This document shows, piece after piece, positions 52,040 through 60,494 of a DNA stretch of 64,000 nucleotides. The DNA lies in the NCBI GenBank assembly GCA_031367715.1, contig JANLQJ010000030.1, positions 1-64,000 on the forward strand. Reading direction: 5' to 3'. The first letter of the stretch is position 1. The number at the start of each line of letters is the position of its first letter. The DNA is from JANYHF01 sp031367715. Lineage in GTDB: Bacteria > Pseudomonadota > Alphaproteobacteria > Rhizobiales > Hyphomicrobiaceae. The notes under the pieces are model-generated. The model made no database searches, was not told where the DNA came from, and was given only the letters and a program-made list of their open reading frames with translations. The translations under genes were made by a program, and so were the position numbers.

Positions 52040-53080
52040 CTAGATGAGGAAGTGGCGCTGCATCCAGGCGATGCCGGGTGCGGTTTCCTTGGTGATCACG
52101 GGACCGTCGGTGACGATGTTCTTGGGAATGCCAGTACCGGTTTTCTCACCCGAAACCACCGCAGCAACACCGGCGGCCACCGACCAGCCGTGGATACGGC
52201 AGGACGGGTTGCGGACGGTGGCGACCATCCGGCCGTCGGTCACGGCTTCCAGCGCCGGTGGCATGGCATCGACGCCGCCGATCAGGATGTTGGTCTTGCC
52301 GCGCGATTCCATGACCTTGCGGGCAGCCAGCGCCATATCGTCATTGTGGAAGAAGCCGGCCTTGATGTCCGGGTATTTGGTCAGCAGCGTATCCCAGATG
52401 CGGGCGACCTTGGTGACGTCCCAATCGGCGGGGTCCTTGTTGACCACCTCGATCTTGGGAAAGTTCTTCATGACTTTCTCAAAGCCCTTGGCGCGGCCTT
52501 GTGCGCCGGTATGGCCGAGAGCGCCCTGCGTCATGACGATCTGACCTTCGCCGCCCATTGCCTCGGCAACCTGCTGTGCGACCGCCGAACCCATGAAGAT
52601 ATTGTCGGGCGCCAGCAGGCTGTGCACGTTGATGGTTTCGAGCGGGGCAATCAGCGTGTCCATATCGATCACCGGGATGCCGGCATCGATCATCTTTTGT
52701 ACCGGATCGACCAGCGTGCCGATGCCGAAGGCCTGGATGGCGACGAAATCCCACTTCTGCGACGCCATATTGTCGATGGCCGCGCGCTGCTTGACGGCAT
52801 CGAGCTGCCCATCGAACCAGGTCACCTCGACGTTCATCAGCTTGCCCCAGGCCTCGGCCGCCTGCTTGCCCTGGGCGCACCAGGTCGCCTGCAGGCCGGC
52901 ATTGGAGAAGGCCGCCTTCAGGGGCTTTTCCGATTTCATCAGCTCGTCGGCCATGGCCGGATCAAGACCAGCGGCGGCCATGTAGGCACCGGCCATGCCG
53001 AGCACACTTGCGCTCAACATGAAATCGCGGCGGGACTGGGCGAGTTTTTCCTTGGCGTCAGACATCTTGGCGTCAGACAT
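52040..53080 (-). CDS. Ribose-type (CUT2) ABC transporter substrate-binding protein
   Basis: This 346-residue binding protein has a twin-arginine signal (SRRDFMLSASVLGMAG, about residues 16-45) and a Peripla_BP_4 fold (GKQAAEAWGKLMNVEVTWFDGQ, GIPVIDMDTLIAP, DIKAGFFHNDDMALAARKVME). The N-terminus is a duplicated MSDAK sequence from a 15-bp direct repeat; AAGGAG lies seven bases before the first ATG. Tat export is unusual for RbsB-like proteins but occurs in this group. Methylthioribose kinase lies just upstream. Confidence 0.92.
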   Translation of the reverse strand: MSDAKMSDAKEKLAQSRRDFMLSASVLGMAGAYMAAAGLDPAMADELMKSEKPLKAAFSNAGLQATWCAQGKQAAEAWGKLMNVEVTWFDGQLDAVKQRAAIDNMASQKWDFVAIQAFGIGTLVDPVQKMIDAGIPVIDMDTLIAPLETINVHSLLAPDNIFMGSAVAQQVAEAMGGEGQIVMTQGALGHTGAQGRAKGFEKVMKNFPKIEVVNKDPADWDVTKVARIWDTLLTKYPDIKAGFFHNDDMALAARKVMESRGKTNILIGGVDAMPPALEAVTDGRMVATVRNPSCRIHGWSVAAGVAAVVSGEKTGTGIPKNIVTDGPVITKETAPGIAWMQRHFLI

Positions 53081-53240
53081 GATGGCTCCTTGGACTGTGC
53101 CCCGAAGCCTGCGGCGTCGGTGGCCTTTGAACTTCGCTTCGTGAGGTCGAGTTGTTCCAGACCTTCGTTGTTAGCCCCAACCTGCCTGAGCAGGATCGAA
53201 CAGCTTCGCCAGCCCTGTCAACACATTGTATAAAGCTGGT

Positions 53241-54524
53241 TTATTGTCCGTGCACGTCTATGGCCAGTCGCCGTACATCCGCGATCGAGGTCAGCCGGGC
53301 GCGCGCGACCATCAGGTTGCGGGCAAGGTGAAGTGCTCGGCGTTCACAGGCCGCCCTGCGGTCGGGGTCCTTGATGGCCTCCATGTCTTCCACATGGGCG
53401 AGGCCGAGAATGCGCCGGGCCATCTTGGCGCCGGCAAAGCCAACTGTATCCTGGAACAGTCGCGCCATAGTGCGGACGCGGAATGCTTCGAGTGCCTGCT
53501 GTGCACCTGAATCGGCAAACAGCCCCGCCGGGAAAGCGTCACCGTGGACCTGGTCACGCCAGAGTTGCAAGAAGCGCACCTCGAAGGTGCTCCAGAACGT
53601 CTCCATGGTATCGAGAATCCAGGCTTGGTAGTCCGCCCGCTCGCCTTCGATGGCAGCGTGGCCATCCTGCGCGTAGTAGGCCAGCAGGAAATTGGCGATG
53701 ACGGCGCCGATGTCGAAGCCCATCGGGCCATAGAAGGCGAATTCGGGATCGATGACGCGGGTATCGTCCGCCGTCACCATGACGGAACCGGTGTGCAGAT
53801 CGCCATGCAGCAGCGCCTCGGCGCGTGTGAGAAAGGCCCATTTCAATTCCTGCACGGCAATCTTCAGCGCTGCATCGGCGCGAAATTCGGCGGCGATGTC
53901 ATCGAGCTGCGGGCTGGTCCAGCGGTTGAGTTCCGCCATCCGGTAGGGATCGGTGAAGACCAGGTCCTCGGTGATCTTGCACAGCTCCGTGTTCAGACAG
54001 AATTCAGACATGCGCTCCTTCTTTGCGGCCGCGCGGACAGCCAGATCGGAGGTCGAAAACAGCGTATGCGCTGCAAAGGTCGCAATGTCCGCGGCGATTT
54101 TTGGATAGCGGATGCCTTGGATCAAGCCCTTGCGCAGGATGATGTGTGGCTCCAACAGCTCCATGACGATGGCGGCCTGCGCCTTGTCGAAGTGGTGCAC
54201 CTTAGGCACCAGATGCGGGACGACGGCGCTTTGTGACCTTAATGCCTCGTGCTCGAAATAGGCCCGGTCGAGCGGCAGCGGCCAGCTTTCGCCGACCAGG
54301 CGAACGTAGGGCAGCGCCTGCTTGACACAGACCCCGCCGGCCGGCCCCTTGACGATGAAGACGAGATTGAGGTTGCCGTCGCCGACTTCACGAACGCTCC
54401 AGACCGCCGGGCTCCCGCCCAGGATGGCATTGATCCCGGGCAATCGGTCAAGGAACGACCGGATGGTCTGCTCAGTCAAAGGAGCGTAGTCATTGCCGCC
54501 GACAAAGCGGTTTGCTGCTGCCAT
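53241..54524 (-). CDS. mtnK: S-methyl-5-thioribose kinase
   Basis: This 427-residue kinase of the choline/aminoglycoside kinase fold phosphorylates 5-methylthioribose in the methionine salvage pathway. Visible features are VGDGNLNLVFIVKG (ATP loop), the Lys in VCVKQALPYVR, the catalytic loop LLHGDLHTGSVM, and the metal-binding VIDPEFAFYGPMGFDIG. Length and motifs match MtnK. GGAG nine bases before the ATG at 54524 supports it over an upstream GTG. It lies upstream of a ribose-type ABC operon on the same strand, separated by 160 bp. The other mtn genes are absent from the window. Confidence 0.93.
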   Translation of the reverse strand: MAAANRFVGGNDYAPLTEQTIRSFLDRLPGINAILGGSPAVWSVREVGDGNLNLVFIVKGPAGGVCVKQALPYVRLVGESWPLPLDRAYFEHEALRSQSAVVPHLVPKVHHFDKAQAAIVMELLEPHIILRKGLIQGIRYPKIAADIATFAAHTLFSTSDLAVRAAAKKERMSEFCLNTELCKITEDLVFTDPYRMAELNRWTSPQLDDIAAEFRADAALKIAVQELKWAFLTRAEALLHGDLHTGSVMVTADDTRVIDPEFAFYGPMGFDIGAVIANFLLAYYAQDGHAAIEGERADYQAWILDTMETFWSTFEVRFLQLWRDQVHGDAFPAGLFADSGAQQALEAFRVRTMARLFQDTVGFAGAKMARRILGLAHVEDMEAIKDPDRRAACERRALHLARNLMVARARLTSIADVRRLAIDVHGQ

Positions 54525-54643
54525 TCTTGCCGTCTCCACCCATACTCTCGATTGAGGCCATTGTGTCAGTTCATGTCCCGGGCCGCGAGAGTATCTGCGA
54601 CAGTCTCATTTCCTGGCAAATGGAAAGGGCGATTGATGTCACG

Positions 54644-54844
54644 AGAGCGCTTTCCACCTGAACCGGGTCAGATTTGGCGGTCAGATCTGCTCCCCTCCCC
54701 CTTGTAAGGAGGGGCTGGAGTGGGGGTTCTTTCGACGAACGGCGTTCGCGACACGAACCCCACCAGGCGCTACGCGCCAGCCTCCCCACAAGGGGGAGGT
54801 GGAGCCATCAACAGCCGTGATTCAGATCAAATGGAAACTGCTCT
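54644..54844. repeat. MITE-like element with terminal and internal inverted repeats
   Basis: Related 19-nt ends (AGAGCGCTTTCCACCTGAA at 54644-54662; reverse complement of 54826-54844 is AGAGCAGTTTCCATTTGAT) bound a 201-bp element. Inside are inverted arms based on CTCCCCCTTGT (from about 54695) and ACAAGGGGGAG (to about 54798). It is non-coding. Elements like this are, to my recollection, widespread in Hyphomicrobiales. The rest of the 54525-55077 gap shows nothing recognisable. Confidence 0.75.
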
Positions 54845-55077
54845 AGCACACGAGTTCTCCGCTCCTCGTCACACTTGGTCCGGCTCATCCAACCCCCCCA
54901 ATGCTGCCAGCATTGAGAGGATCACGGATTACCGGACATATCGTGTGCTACGGAAACCGGACAACTCGTGGGCTGCTGACACGCCTTGGCGGAACGCTTG
55001 ACGGCCCGGGCAATAGCCAACACACTCGCAATGAGAACACAAGTCGCGCCCCGATTGAGAACCACGGAGACCCTAGC

Positions 55078-56097
55078 ATGACTTCAAAGATCAGCCGCCG
55101 TCGCGTTCTGCAGGCCGGGGGCGCCGCAGTGCTGGCCGGTGCGGTGACCAGCCCGCTCATTAGTGCGCTTGCTGCCGACATTCCGATGGCACCCGAGGCT
55201 GGCGCGATCAAGATGGGGCTCAATCCCTGGCTCGGTTACGGCCAGTGGCACATCGCAACCAAGAAGGGGTTCCTCAAGGCGAACGGTCTGGAACAGGTCG
55301 AGCTGGTGAACTTTACCACCGATGCCGATTTGAATGCGGCGCTGGCTTCGGGCCAGATCCAGGCCGGCAACATCGCCACCCATACCGCGATGGCCTTTGC
55401 TGCAGCCGGGTTGCCGATCAAGATCATCTTCCTCATGGACGTTTCGATGACGGCGGACGCCATGCTGAGTGACGGCTCGATCAGCTCGATCGCCGAGCTC
55501 AAGGGCAAGCAGGTCGCGTTCGAGGAGGGCACGACCAGCGATATTCTGTTGAACTATGCGCTTGCCAAGGCGGGCCTCAGCATTGCCGACGTGCAGAAGG
55601 TGCCGATGCCGGCTGCCGATGCGGGCACCGCGCTGATCGCGGGCAAGGTGCCGGTCGCCGTCACCTACGAGCCCTACATCAGCCTGGCCAAGACGCAGAA
55701 CCCCAAGATCAAGATGATCGCTTCCGCGGGCGAAGACCCGGGCTTGATCTCCGACGTGTTCGTGGTGCGCCAGGACTTTCTTGACAGCAAGCCCGGCCAG
55801 GTGCTCGCCCTGGTCAAGAGCTGGGATGCGGCGCTTAAAGACTATCGCGCTGACACCAAGGGCGGTCGCGCCATCATCTCCGAAGCGGTCGGCGCCAAGC
55901 CCGAGGAACTCGATACGGCATTCGATGGCGTCACCTACTACTCGGTCGCCGAGAACAAGACGCAGCTGACGGGTGACTTCCTGAAAAAGGTTGCGCCCGA
56001 TGTGATGGCAGCGGCCACCAAGGCTGGCATCCTGACCAAGACGGTGGACTTTGCCGGCTTGATCGACGGCCGGTTCGTCGATGCCGCTGCAAAGTAG
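55078..56097 (+). CDS. Nitrate/sulfonate/taurine-type ABC transporter substrate-binding protein
   Basis: This 339-residue protein has a Tat signal (SRRRVLQAGGAAVLAG) and the SsuA/TauA-like pattern: KMGLNPWLGYGQWHIATKKGFLKANGL, ALASGQIQAGNIATHTAMAFAAAGLPIKIIFLMD split, and LKGKQVAFEEGTTSDILLNYAL. GGAGA nine bases before the ATG supports the start. It would bind an aliphatic sulfonate, nitrate or pyrimidine-like compound. The permease start overlaps its stop. Confidence 0.9.
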   Translation: MTSKISRRRVLQAGGAAVLAGAVTSPLISALAADIPMAPEAGAIKMGLNPWLGYGQWHIATKKGFLKANGLEQVELVNFTTDADLNAALASGQIQAGNIATHTAMAFAAAGLPIKIIFLMDVSMTADAMLSDGSISSIAELKGKQVAFEEGTTSDILLNYALAKAGLSIADVQKVPMPAADAGTALIAGKVPVAVTYEPYISLAKTQNPKIKMIASAGEDPGLISDVFVVRQDFLDSKPGQVLALVKSWDAALKDYRADTKGGRAIISEAVGAKPEELDTAFDGVTYYSVAENKTQLTGDFLKKVAPDVMAAATKAGILTKTVDFAGLIDGRFVDAAAK

Positions 56098-56929
56098 CAG
56101 ACCTGGCGGCGGGGTGCAGCGGACTTCGGCAGCATCTCGCCGGCGTCGCTTGTTCGCCATCGCGGCGAGGATTTCCACGCTAGAGTTTGTCGGCATCGCC
56201 GGCAGCGTGTTTGCCGGCCTTGGATTGCTGTGGTGGGCGACCGCGGCAGCCGGGCTGGTGACGCCGTTGTTCCTGCCGCCGCCCGGCAGGGTACTCGCCA
56301 GGCTCGCCGAACTGTGGGGCAACGGCAAACTCACCGCCGACACCAGCATCAGCCTCTACCGCATGTCCGTGGGCTTCGCGCTGTCGACCATCGTGGCACT
56401 GCCGATTGGCGTGCTGATCGGGTCCTACCGGTCCTGGGAAGCGGCGATCGAACCCTTCGTCGACTTCATCCGCTACATGCCGGTGGTGGCTTTCGTGCCC
56501 TTGACCATCTTGTGGACCGGCACCGGTGATGCGCAGAAATTCCTGATCATCTGGATCGGCACCTTCTTCCAGCAGGTCCTGCTGATCATGGACAATGTCA
56601 AGGCGGTCCCCACCGACTTCATCAACCTCGGCCGTACGCTGCAGATGCCCGAGACCAGGATCCTCGGCCGCATCGTGTTGCCATCGGCCATGCCGGCCAT
56701 CTGGGATTCGCTGCGCATCAGTCTCGGTTGGGCCTGGACCTGGCTGGTGGTCGCCGAACTGGTGGCCGCCACGTCAGGGCTCGGCTACCGCATCACGACC
56801 GCACAACGCTTTTTCCAGACCGACACGATTTTCGCCTATCTGTTGCTGCTAGGCGTTCTGGGCCTGGCAACCGACCAAGCCATGAAGTTTGCCGGGCGCC
56901 GGCTATTCCGCTACCTGCAGGTGCGCTGA
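56081..56929 (+). CDS. ABC transporter permease (SsuC/TauC type)
   Basis: This 282-residue permease has six helices and the BPD_transp_1 coupling loop (FINLGRTLQMPETRILGRIVLPSAMPAIWDSLRISLGWAW in part). FLPPPGRVLARLAEL after TM1 is typical of SsuC. Its ATG lies inside the end of the binding-protein gene (17-base overlap) without a clear ribosome-binding site; a GTG at 56114 is an alternative. Its stop overlaps the ATPase start by one base. Confidence 0.91.
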   Translation: MPLQSSRPGGGVQRTSAASRRRRLFAIAARISTLEFVGIAGSVFAGLGLLWWATAAAGLVTPLFLPPPGRVLARLAELWGNGKLTADTSISLYRMSVGFALSTIVALPIGVLIGSYRSWEAAIEPFVDFIRYMPVVAFVPLTILWTGTGDAQKFLIIWIGTFFQQVLLIMDNVKAVPTDFINLGRTLQMPETRILGRIVLPSAMPAIWDSLRISLGWAWTWLVVAELVAATSGLGYRITTAQRFFQTDTIFAYLLLLGVLGLATDQAMKFAGRRLFRYLQVR

Positions 56930-57726
56930 TGGCAGCGGCCAAGCTGGTCATCGTGGGCCTCGGCAAGACCTTCCACAGCGATCGCGGCGTCGTGGTCGCG
57001 CTCGATGGCGTCGATCTCGCGGTGGGCGAGAACGAATTTGTATCCCTGGTCGGCACATCGGGTTGCGGCAAGTCCACGCTGCTGATGATCGTGGCGGGCC
57101 TCGAAGACGAATTTGCTGGCGAGGTGACCGTCGACGGCGAGCCGATCACGGCGCCCGGCCGCGATCGCGGGGTGGTGTTCCAGACCTACACGCTGCTGCC
57201 CTGGCTGACCGCGCAAGGAAATGTCGAATTCGCCCTGACGGCGGCTGGCAAAACCAAAGCGGAGGCACGCGACATTGCCCGCGATCATCTCGCGCTGGTC
57301 GGGCTCACGGATTTCGCCCAGGCCTATCCGAGCGAGCTTTCAGGCGGCATGAAGCAGCGCGTCGCGATCGCTCGCGCGCTGTCCTATCGACCCAAGATAT
57401 TGCTGATGGACGAGCCGTTCGGCGCGTTGGACGCGTTGACGCGGCACCATATGCAAGAGCTGCTGGCGCGCATCTGGGAGCGGCACCGGCTGACAGTGCT
57501 GTTCGTCACTCATGATGTCGAGGAAGCGGTCTACATGTCCGACCGGGTGGCGGTGATGTCGAACCGGCCAGGCCGCATCAAATCCATCATCCCGATCGAC
57601 CTGCCGCGCCCGCGCAACTACGCGATGATGGGTACACCCGCCTTTGCCGAACTGCAGCGCCGCGTGCTCGACGAGATCCGCGCCGAGTCAATCGCGAACG
57701 CTGCCCTGGGCGAGGCGTTGGCGTAG
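56929..57726 (+). CDS. ABC transporter ATP-binding protein (SsuB/TauB type)
   Basis: This 265-residue ATPase has Walker A GTSGCGKST, Q-loop VFQTYTLLPWLT, signature LSGGMKQR, Walker B LLMDEPFGALD and the H-loop VTHDVEEAVYMSDR, which is characteristic of nitrate/sulfonate/taurine importers. The start overlaps the permease stop (TGATG). It closes a three-gene operon. Confidence 0.94.
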   Translation: MAAAKLVIVGLGKTFHSDRGVVVALDGVDLAVGENEFVSLVGTSGCGKSTLLMIVAGLEDEFAGEVTVDGEPITAPGRDRGVVFQTYTLLPWLTAQGNVEFALTAAGKTKAEARDIARDHLALVGLTDFAQAYPSELSGGMKQRVAIARALSYRPKILLMDEPFGALDALTRHHMQELLARIWERHRLTVLFVTHDVEEAVYMSDRVAVMSNRPGRIKSIIPIDLPRPRNYAMMGTPAFAELQRRVLDEIRAESIANAALGEALA

Positions 57727-57762
57727 ACGGATCAAAAAGCGGCAGGCAGCAGCCATTGCCAA

Positions 57763-58209
57763 TCACCCGCCTGGACGTTCCCGCGGCAGCCACTTCATGA
57801 TGTGCTCTGCCACAGCGACGGTTTCGGCGCGTTCGTTGGTGACCGTGACTTTGCCGGTCGAGCGCTGCCTTGCGCCGTCGTAGCTGGAAACCTCATAGGC
57901 AATGGTGATCGTATCGCCGATGAAGACTGGCGCCAGCAGGCGGATGCGATCATAACCGAGCGAGACCGGAAACAAAGGCGCATCGGCAGGCGCGCGCTCG
58001 GCAATCATGGTCGAACAGCGCGACATATAGCCGACGATCAAAGCGCCGTGTGCGATGCGGCGACCATACGGCGTTCCGCGCATGAAGACCTCATCGACAT
58101 GGTTGGGTGACAGGTCTCCGGTGATGCCAGCAAAGAGGTAAACGTCGCTCTCCGAAACGGTCTTGCGAAAGCTGACGCGCATCCCCGGCTGCAATGGCGC
58201 ATCGGTCAT
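57763..58209 (-). CDS. MaoC-like hydratase/dehydratase
   Basis: This 148-residue hot-dog-fold protein has the hydratase 2 motif ITGDLSPNHVDEVF (catalytic Asp and His) and the following GRRIAHGALIVGYMS, as in (R)-specific enoyl-CoA hydratases. It could hydrate an enoyl-CoA of fatty-acid, PHA or amino-acid breakdown. It stands alone, convergent with the sulfonate-type transporter; no acyl-CoA genes are adjacent. Confidence 0.9.
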   Translation of the reverse strand: MTDAPLQPGMRVSFRKTVSESDVYLFAGITGDLSPNHVDEVFMRGTPYGRRIAHGALIVGYMSRCSTMIAERAPADAPLFPVSLGYDRIRLLAPVFIGDTITIAYEVSSYDGARQRSTGKVTVTNERAETVAVAEHIMKWLPRERPGG

Positions 58210-58241
58210 CGGCGATCTCCGTTCAAGACTGCACCTCTATC

Positions 58242-58452
58242 GAGCGCGGCAAGCACGGCCGCTATCGCACCAATATCTGAAGCCACGCGCGACGCCGATC
58301 TCGCCCTGCATCCGACGGTCAAACCGGCAACGCTGGTCACCGACGCGATCTTCGATTGCTGCAAGCGCAACGGCAGTATCCTGCATCCACACCATTCAAC
58401 GTCATCATTCGACGGCTTGCCGAGGTCTGCCACGTCGAGGAGATCTTGTCCA
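58242..58452 (+). pseudogene. Decayed fragment of a DNA-modification methylase
   Basis: One frame reads ERGKHGRYRTNI followed by a stop. A second frame from 58285 reads RDADLALHPTVKPATLVTDA and IFDCCKRNGSIL. Both belong to the C-terminal region of ParB-linked N4/N6 DNA methylases, where HPTVKP is diagnostic. They are separated by a frameshift/deletion, and the DPFxGSG SAM motif that should follow is lost. The gene is clearly non-functional debris occupying the gap between the MaoC and ABC genes. Confidence 0.72.
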
Positions 58453-58542
58453 AACGGGAGTCCTTAAAGCGACGTCGAAACAGAACGGGTTGCCAACTCT
58501 TGTTGTGCGCTCATGATGGTGGTTCGTGACCCAAGCAAGTGG

Positions 58543-59634
58543 TCAGCTGGCCGGCCTCAGGGTTATTCCTGTTTGCGGATGGAACAGCCGCACGTCATCG
58601 GCTTTGATGCTGATTTGAATGATATCGCCAATCGCGAGCTTGAGCCGCTCGGTTGTGAACAGTTTCAGGAATTGGCCACCGAGTTCGAGATGAACGACCG
58701 TCCCGACACCCGTCGGCTCGACCAGCACCACGCGTGCTGAAATGGCATCAATGGCACTGGAACGGTTGCCTAGCAGCACACGCTCAGGCCGTATCCCGGC
58801 TACGACACGGCCGTCAGTTGGCGAACCAGGTGGGGCGAGAATCTCAGTCAGAACCAGATTTCCCAGGCGCAGCTGAGTTCGCCCCATGGCAGTTGCAATC
58901 TGGGCATCAAGAAAATTCATGGCTGGTGAACCGATGAATTCGGCGACGAACCGGTTGGCTGGATCGTCATAGAGTTCGAGCGGCGTGCCGACCTGCTGGA
59001 TGATGCCGCCGTTCATGGCCACGATGCGGTCGGCCATGGTCATCGCCTCAATCTGGTCGTGGGTGACGTAGACGGAGGTTGCGCCAAGCTCACGATGCAG
59101 CTTGCGGATCTCAAAGCGCATCTGCTCGCGCAGGCGCGCATCGAGATTGGAGAGCGGCTCGTCGAACAGGAAGGCTTTGGGCTTGCGTACAATCGCGCGA
59201 CCCATGGCGACGCGTTGGCGCTGACCGCCCGAAAGCTGGCGCGGCTTGCGATCCTGCAGCGCTTGCAGCCCGAGCTTGGCGCTTGCCTTGGCCACGGCAT
59301 CGGCGATCCGCTCGCTGGTGGTGCGCTTGAGCTTCAGGCTGTAGCTCATATTGTCGCGCACCGTCATGTGCGGATAGAGCGCGTAGGACTGGAACACCAT
59401 GGCGATGTCGCGATCCTTGGGCGCAAGATCATTGACCACCCGGTCGCCGATGCGGATTTCGCCGGCCGAGGGGTCTTCGAGGCCCGCAATCAAACGCAGC
59501 AGCGTCGACTTTCCGCAGCCGGACGGTCCGACCAGCACCACGAATTCGCCGGAGGCGACGCTGAGATCGATGCCCTTCAGGACCGCCACGGCGCCGAAGT
59601 TTTTCTCGATCCCGCGGATGTCGATGGACGTCAT
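58543..59634 (-). CDS. CUT1 sugar ABC transporter ATP-binding protein (UgpC/MalK type)
   Basis: This 363-residue ATPase has Walker A GPSGCGKST, Q-loop VFQSYALYPHMT, signature LSGGQRQR, Walker B LFDEPLSNLD and H-loop VTHDQIEAM, followed by a C-terminal regulatory OB domain ending at VRLFHPQTG. It is a stand-alone relative of the ATPase half of the fusion at 41405. It is the last gene of the second CUT1 operon, 10 bases after the permease. Confidence 0.94.
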   Translation of the reverse strand: MTSIDIRGIEKNFGAVAVLKGIDLSVASGEFVVLVGPSGCGKSTLLRLIAGLEDPSAGEIRIGDRVVNDLAPKDRDIAMVFQSYALYPHMTVRDNMSYSLKLKRTTSERIADAVAKASAKLGLQALQDRKPRQLSGGQRQRVAMGRAIVRKPKAFLFDEPLSNLDARLREQMRFEIRKLHRELGATSVYVTHDQIEAMTMADRIVAMNGGIIQQVGTPLELYDDPANRFVAEFIGSPAMNFLDAQIATAMGRTQLRLGNLVLTEILAPPGSPTDGRVVAGIRPERVLLGNRSSAIDAISARVVLVEPTGVGTVVHLELGGQFLKLFTTERLKLAIGDIIQISIKADDVRLFHPQTGITLRPAS

Positions 59635-59644
59635 GAATTGCCTT

Positions 59645-60487
59645 TCAGCCCTTGACCGCGCCGGCCGTGAGGCCTTGGACCAGATGGCGCTGAATGAGGA
59701 AGAAGAATATGCAGACCGGCGCGAGCGCGAGAATGCCCGCCGCCGTCATCTGCCCGAAGTCGACCGAGAATTTCGACACGAACGACAGCAGTCCGACCGG
59801 GAAGGTGGTGGCGTTGGTCGAGGAATTCAGCATCAGCGCAAACAGCAACTCGCTCCAGGCGGCGGTGAAGACAAAGCCGAGCGTGGCCGCGATGCCGGGC
59901 AAGGTCAGTGGCAGGACGATCTGGCGCAGCGCGACGAAGCGCGAGGCGCCGTCGATCATTGCGGCCTCCTCAAGTTCCTTCGGGATGGCATCGAAGAACG
60001 ACTGCATCAGGAAGGCCGCGAACGGTACGTTGAACGTCGTGTAGATGATGATGAGGCCTGCGAGGCTGTTGGTGAGGCCGAGCGGCGCGAACAGCCGGAA
60101 CACCGGGGCAATGATCATGATCAGCGGGAACATCTGCGTCACCAGCAGCAGCCCGACGATCCAGAACTTGCCGCGGAACTGGAAGCGCGAGAAGGCATAG
60201 CCGGCTGCTGCCGCGACCAGTGTGGTCAAGATGGATGTGGACGCCGAGACAATGACGCTGTTGCCGAAAAACCGCGGAAAGTCGGTGTTGGCGATGACCG
60301 AAACGTAGTGGCTGACGGTCGTGCGCGATGGCCACATGCGCACGCCCTCGGTATAGAGCAGATCGTTAGGCGTCACCGAAACTTTTAGCATCCAGTAGAG
60401 CGGGAACAGCGCCACGGCGACGTAGATGGCGATCAGCGCATAGTGGAAGGTCCAATAGCTCGCCCGGCGCAACGTGACCGATCGCAT
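59645..60487 (-). CDS. CUT1 sugar ABC transporter permease (MalG type)
   Basis: This 280-residue permease has six helices, the EAA loop EEAAMIDGASRFVALRQIVLPLTLPGI and the terminal QRHLVQGLTAGAVKG. It pairs with the MalF-type permease whose gene ends 7 bases upstream. Confidence 0.94.
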   Translation of the reverse strand: MRSVTLRRASYWTFHYALIAIYVAVALFPLYWMLKVSVTPNDLLYTEGVRMWPSRTTVSHYVSVIANTDFPRFFGNSVIVSASTSILTTLVAAAAGYAFSRFQFRGKFWIVGLLLVTQMFPLIMIIAPVFRLFAPLGLTNSLAGLIIIYTTFNVPFAAFLMQSFFDAIPKELEEAAMIDGASRFVALRQIVLPLTLPGIAATLGFVFTAAWSELLFALMLNSSTNATTFPVGLLSFVSKFSVDFGQMTAAGILALAPVCIFFFLIQRHLVQGLTAGAVKG

Positions 60488-60494
60488 GGTACCC

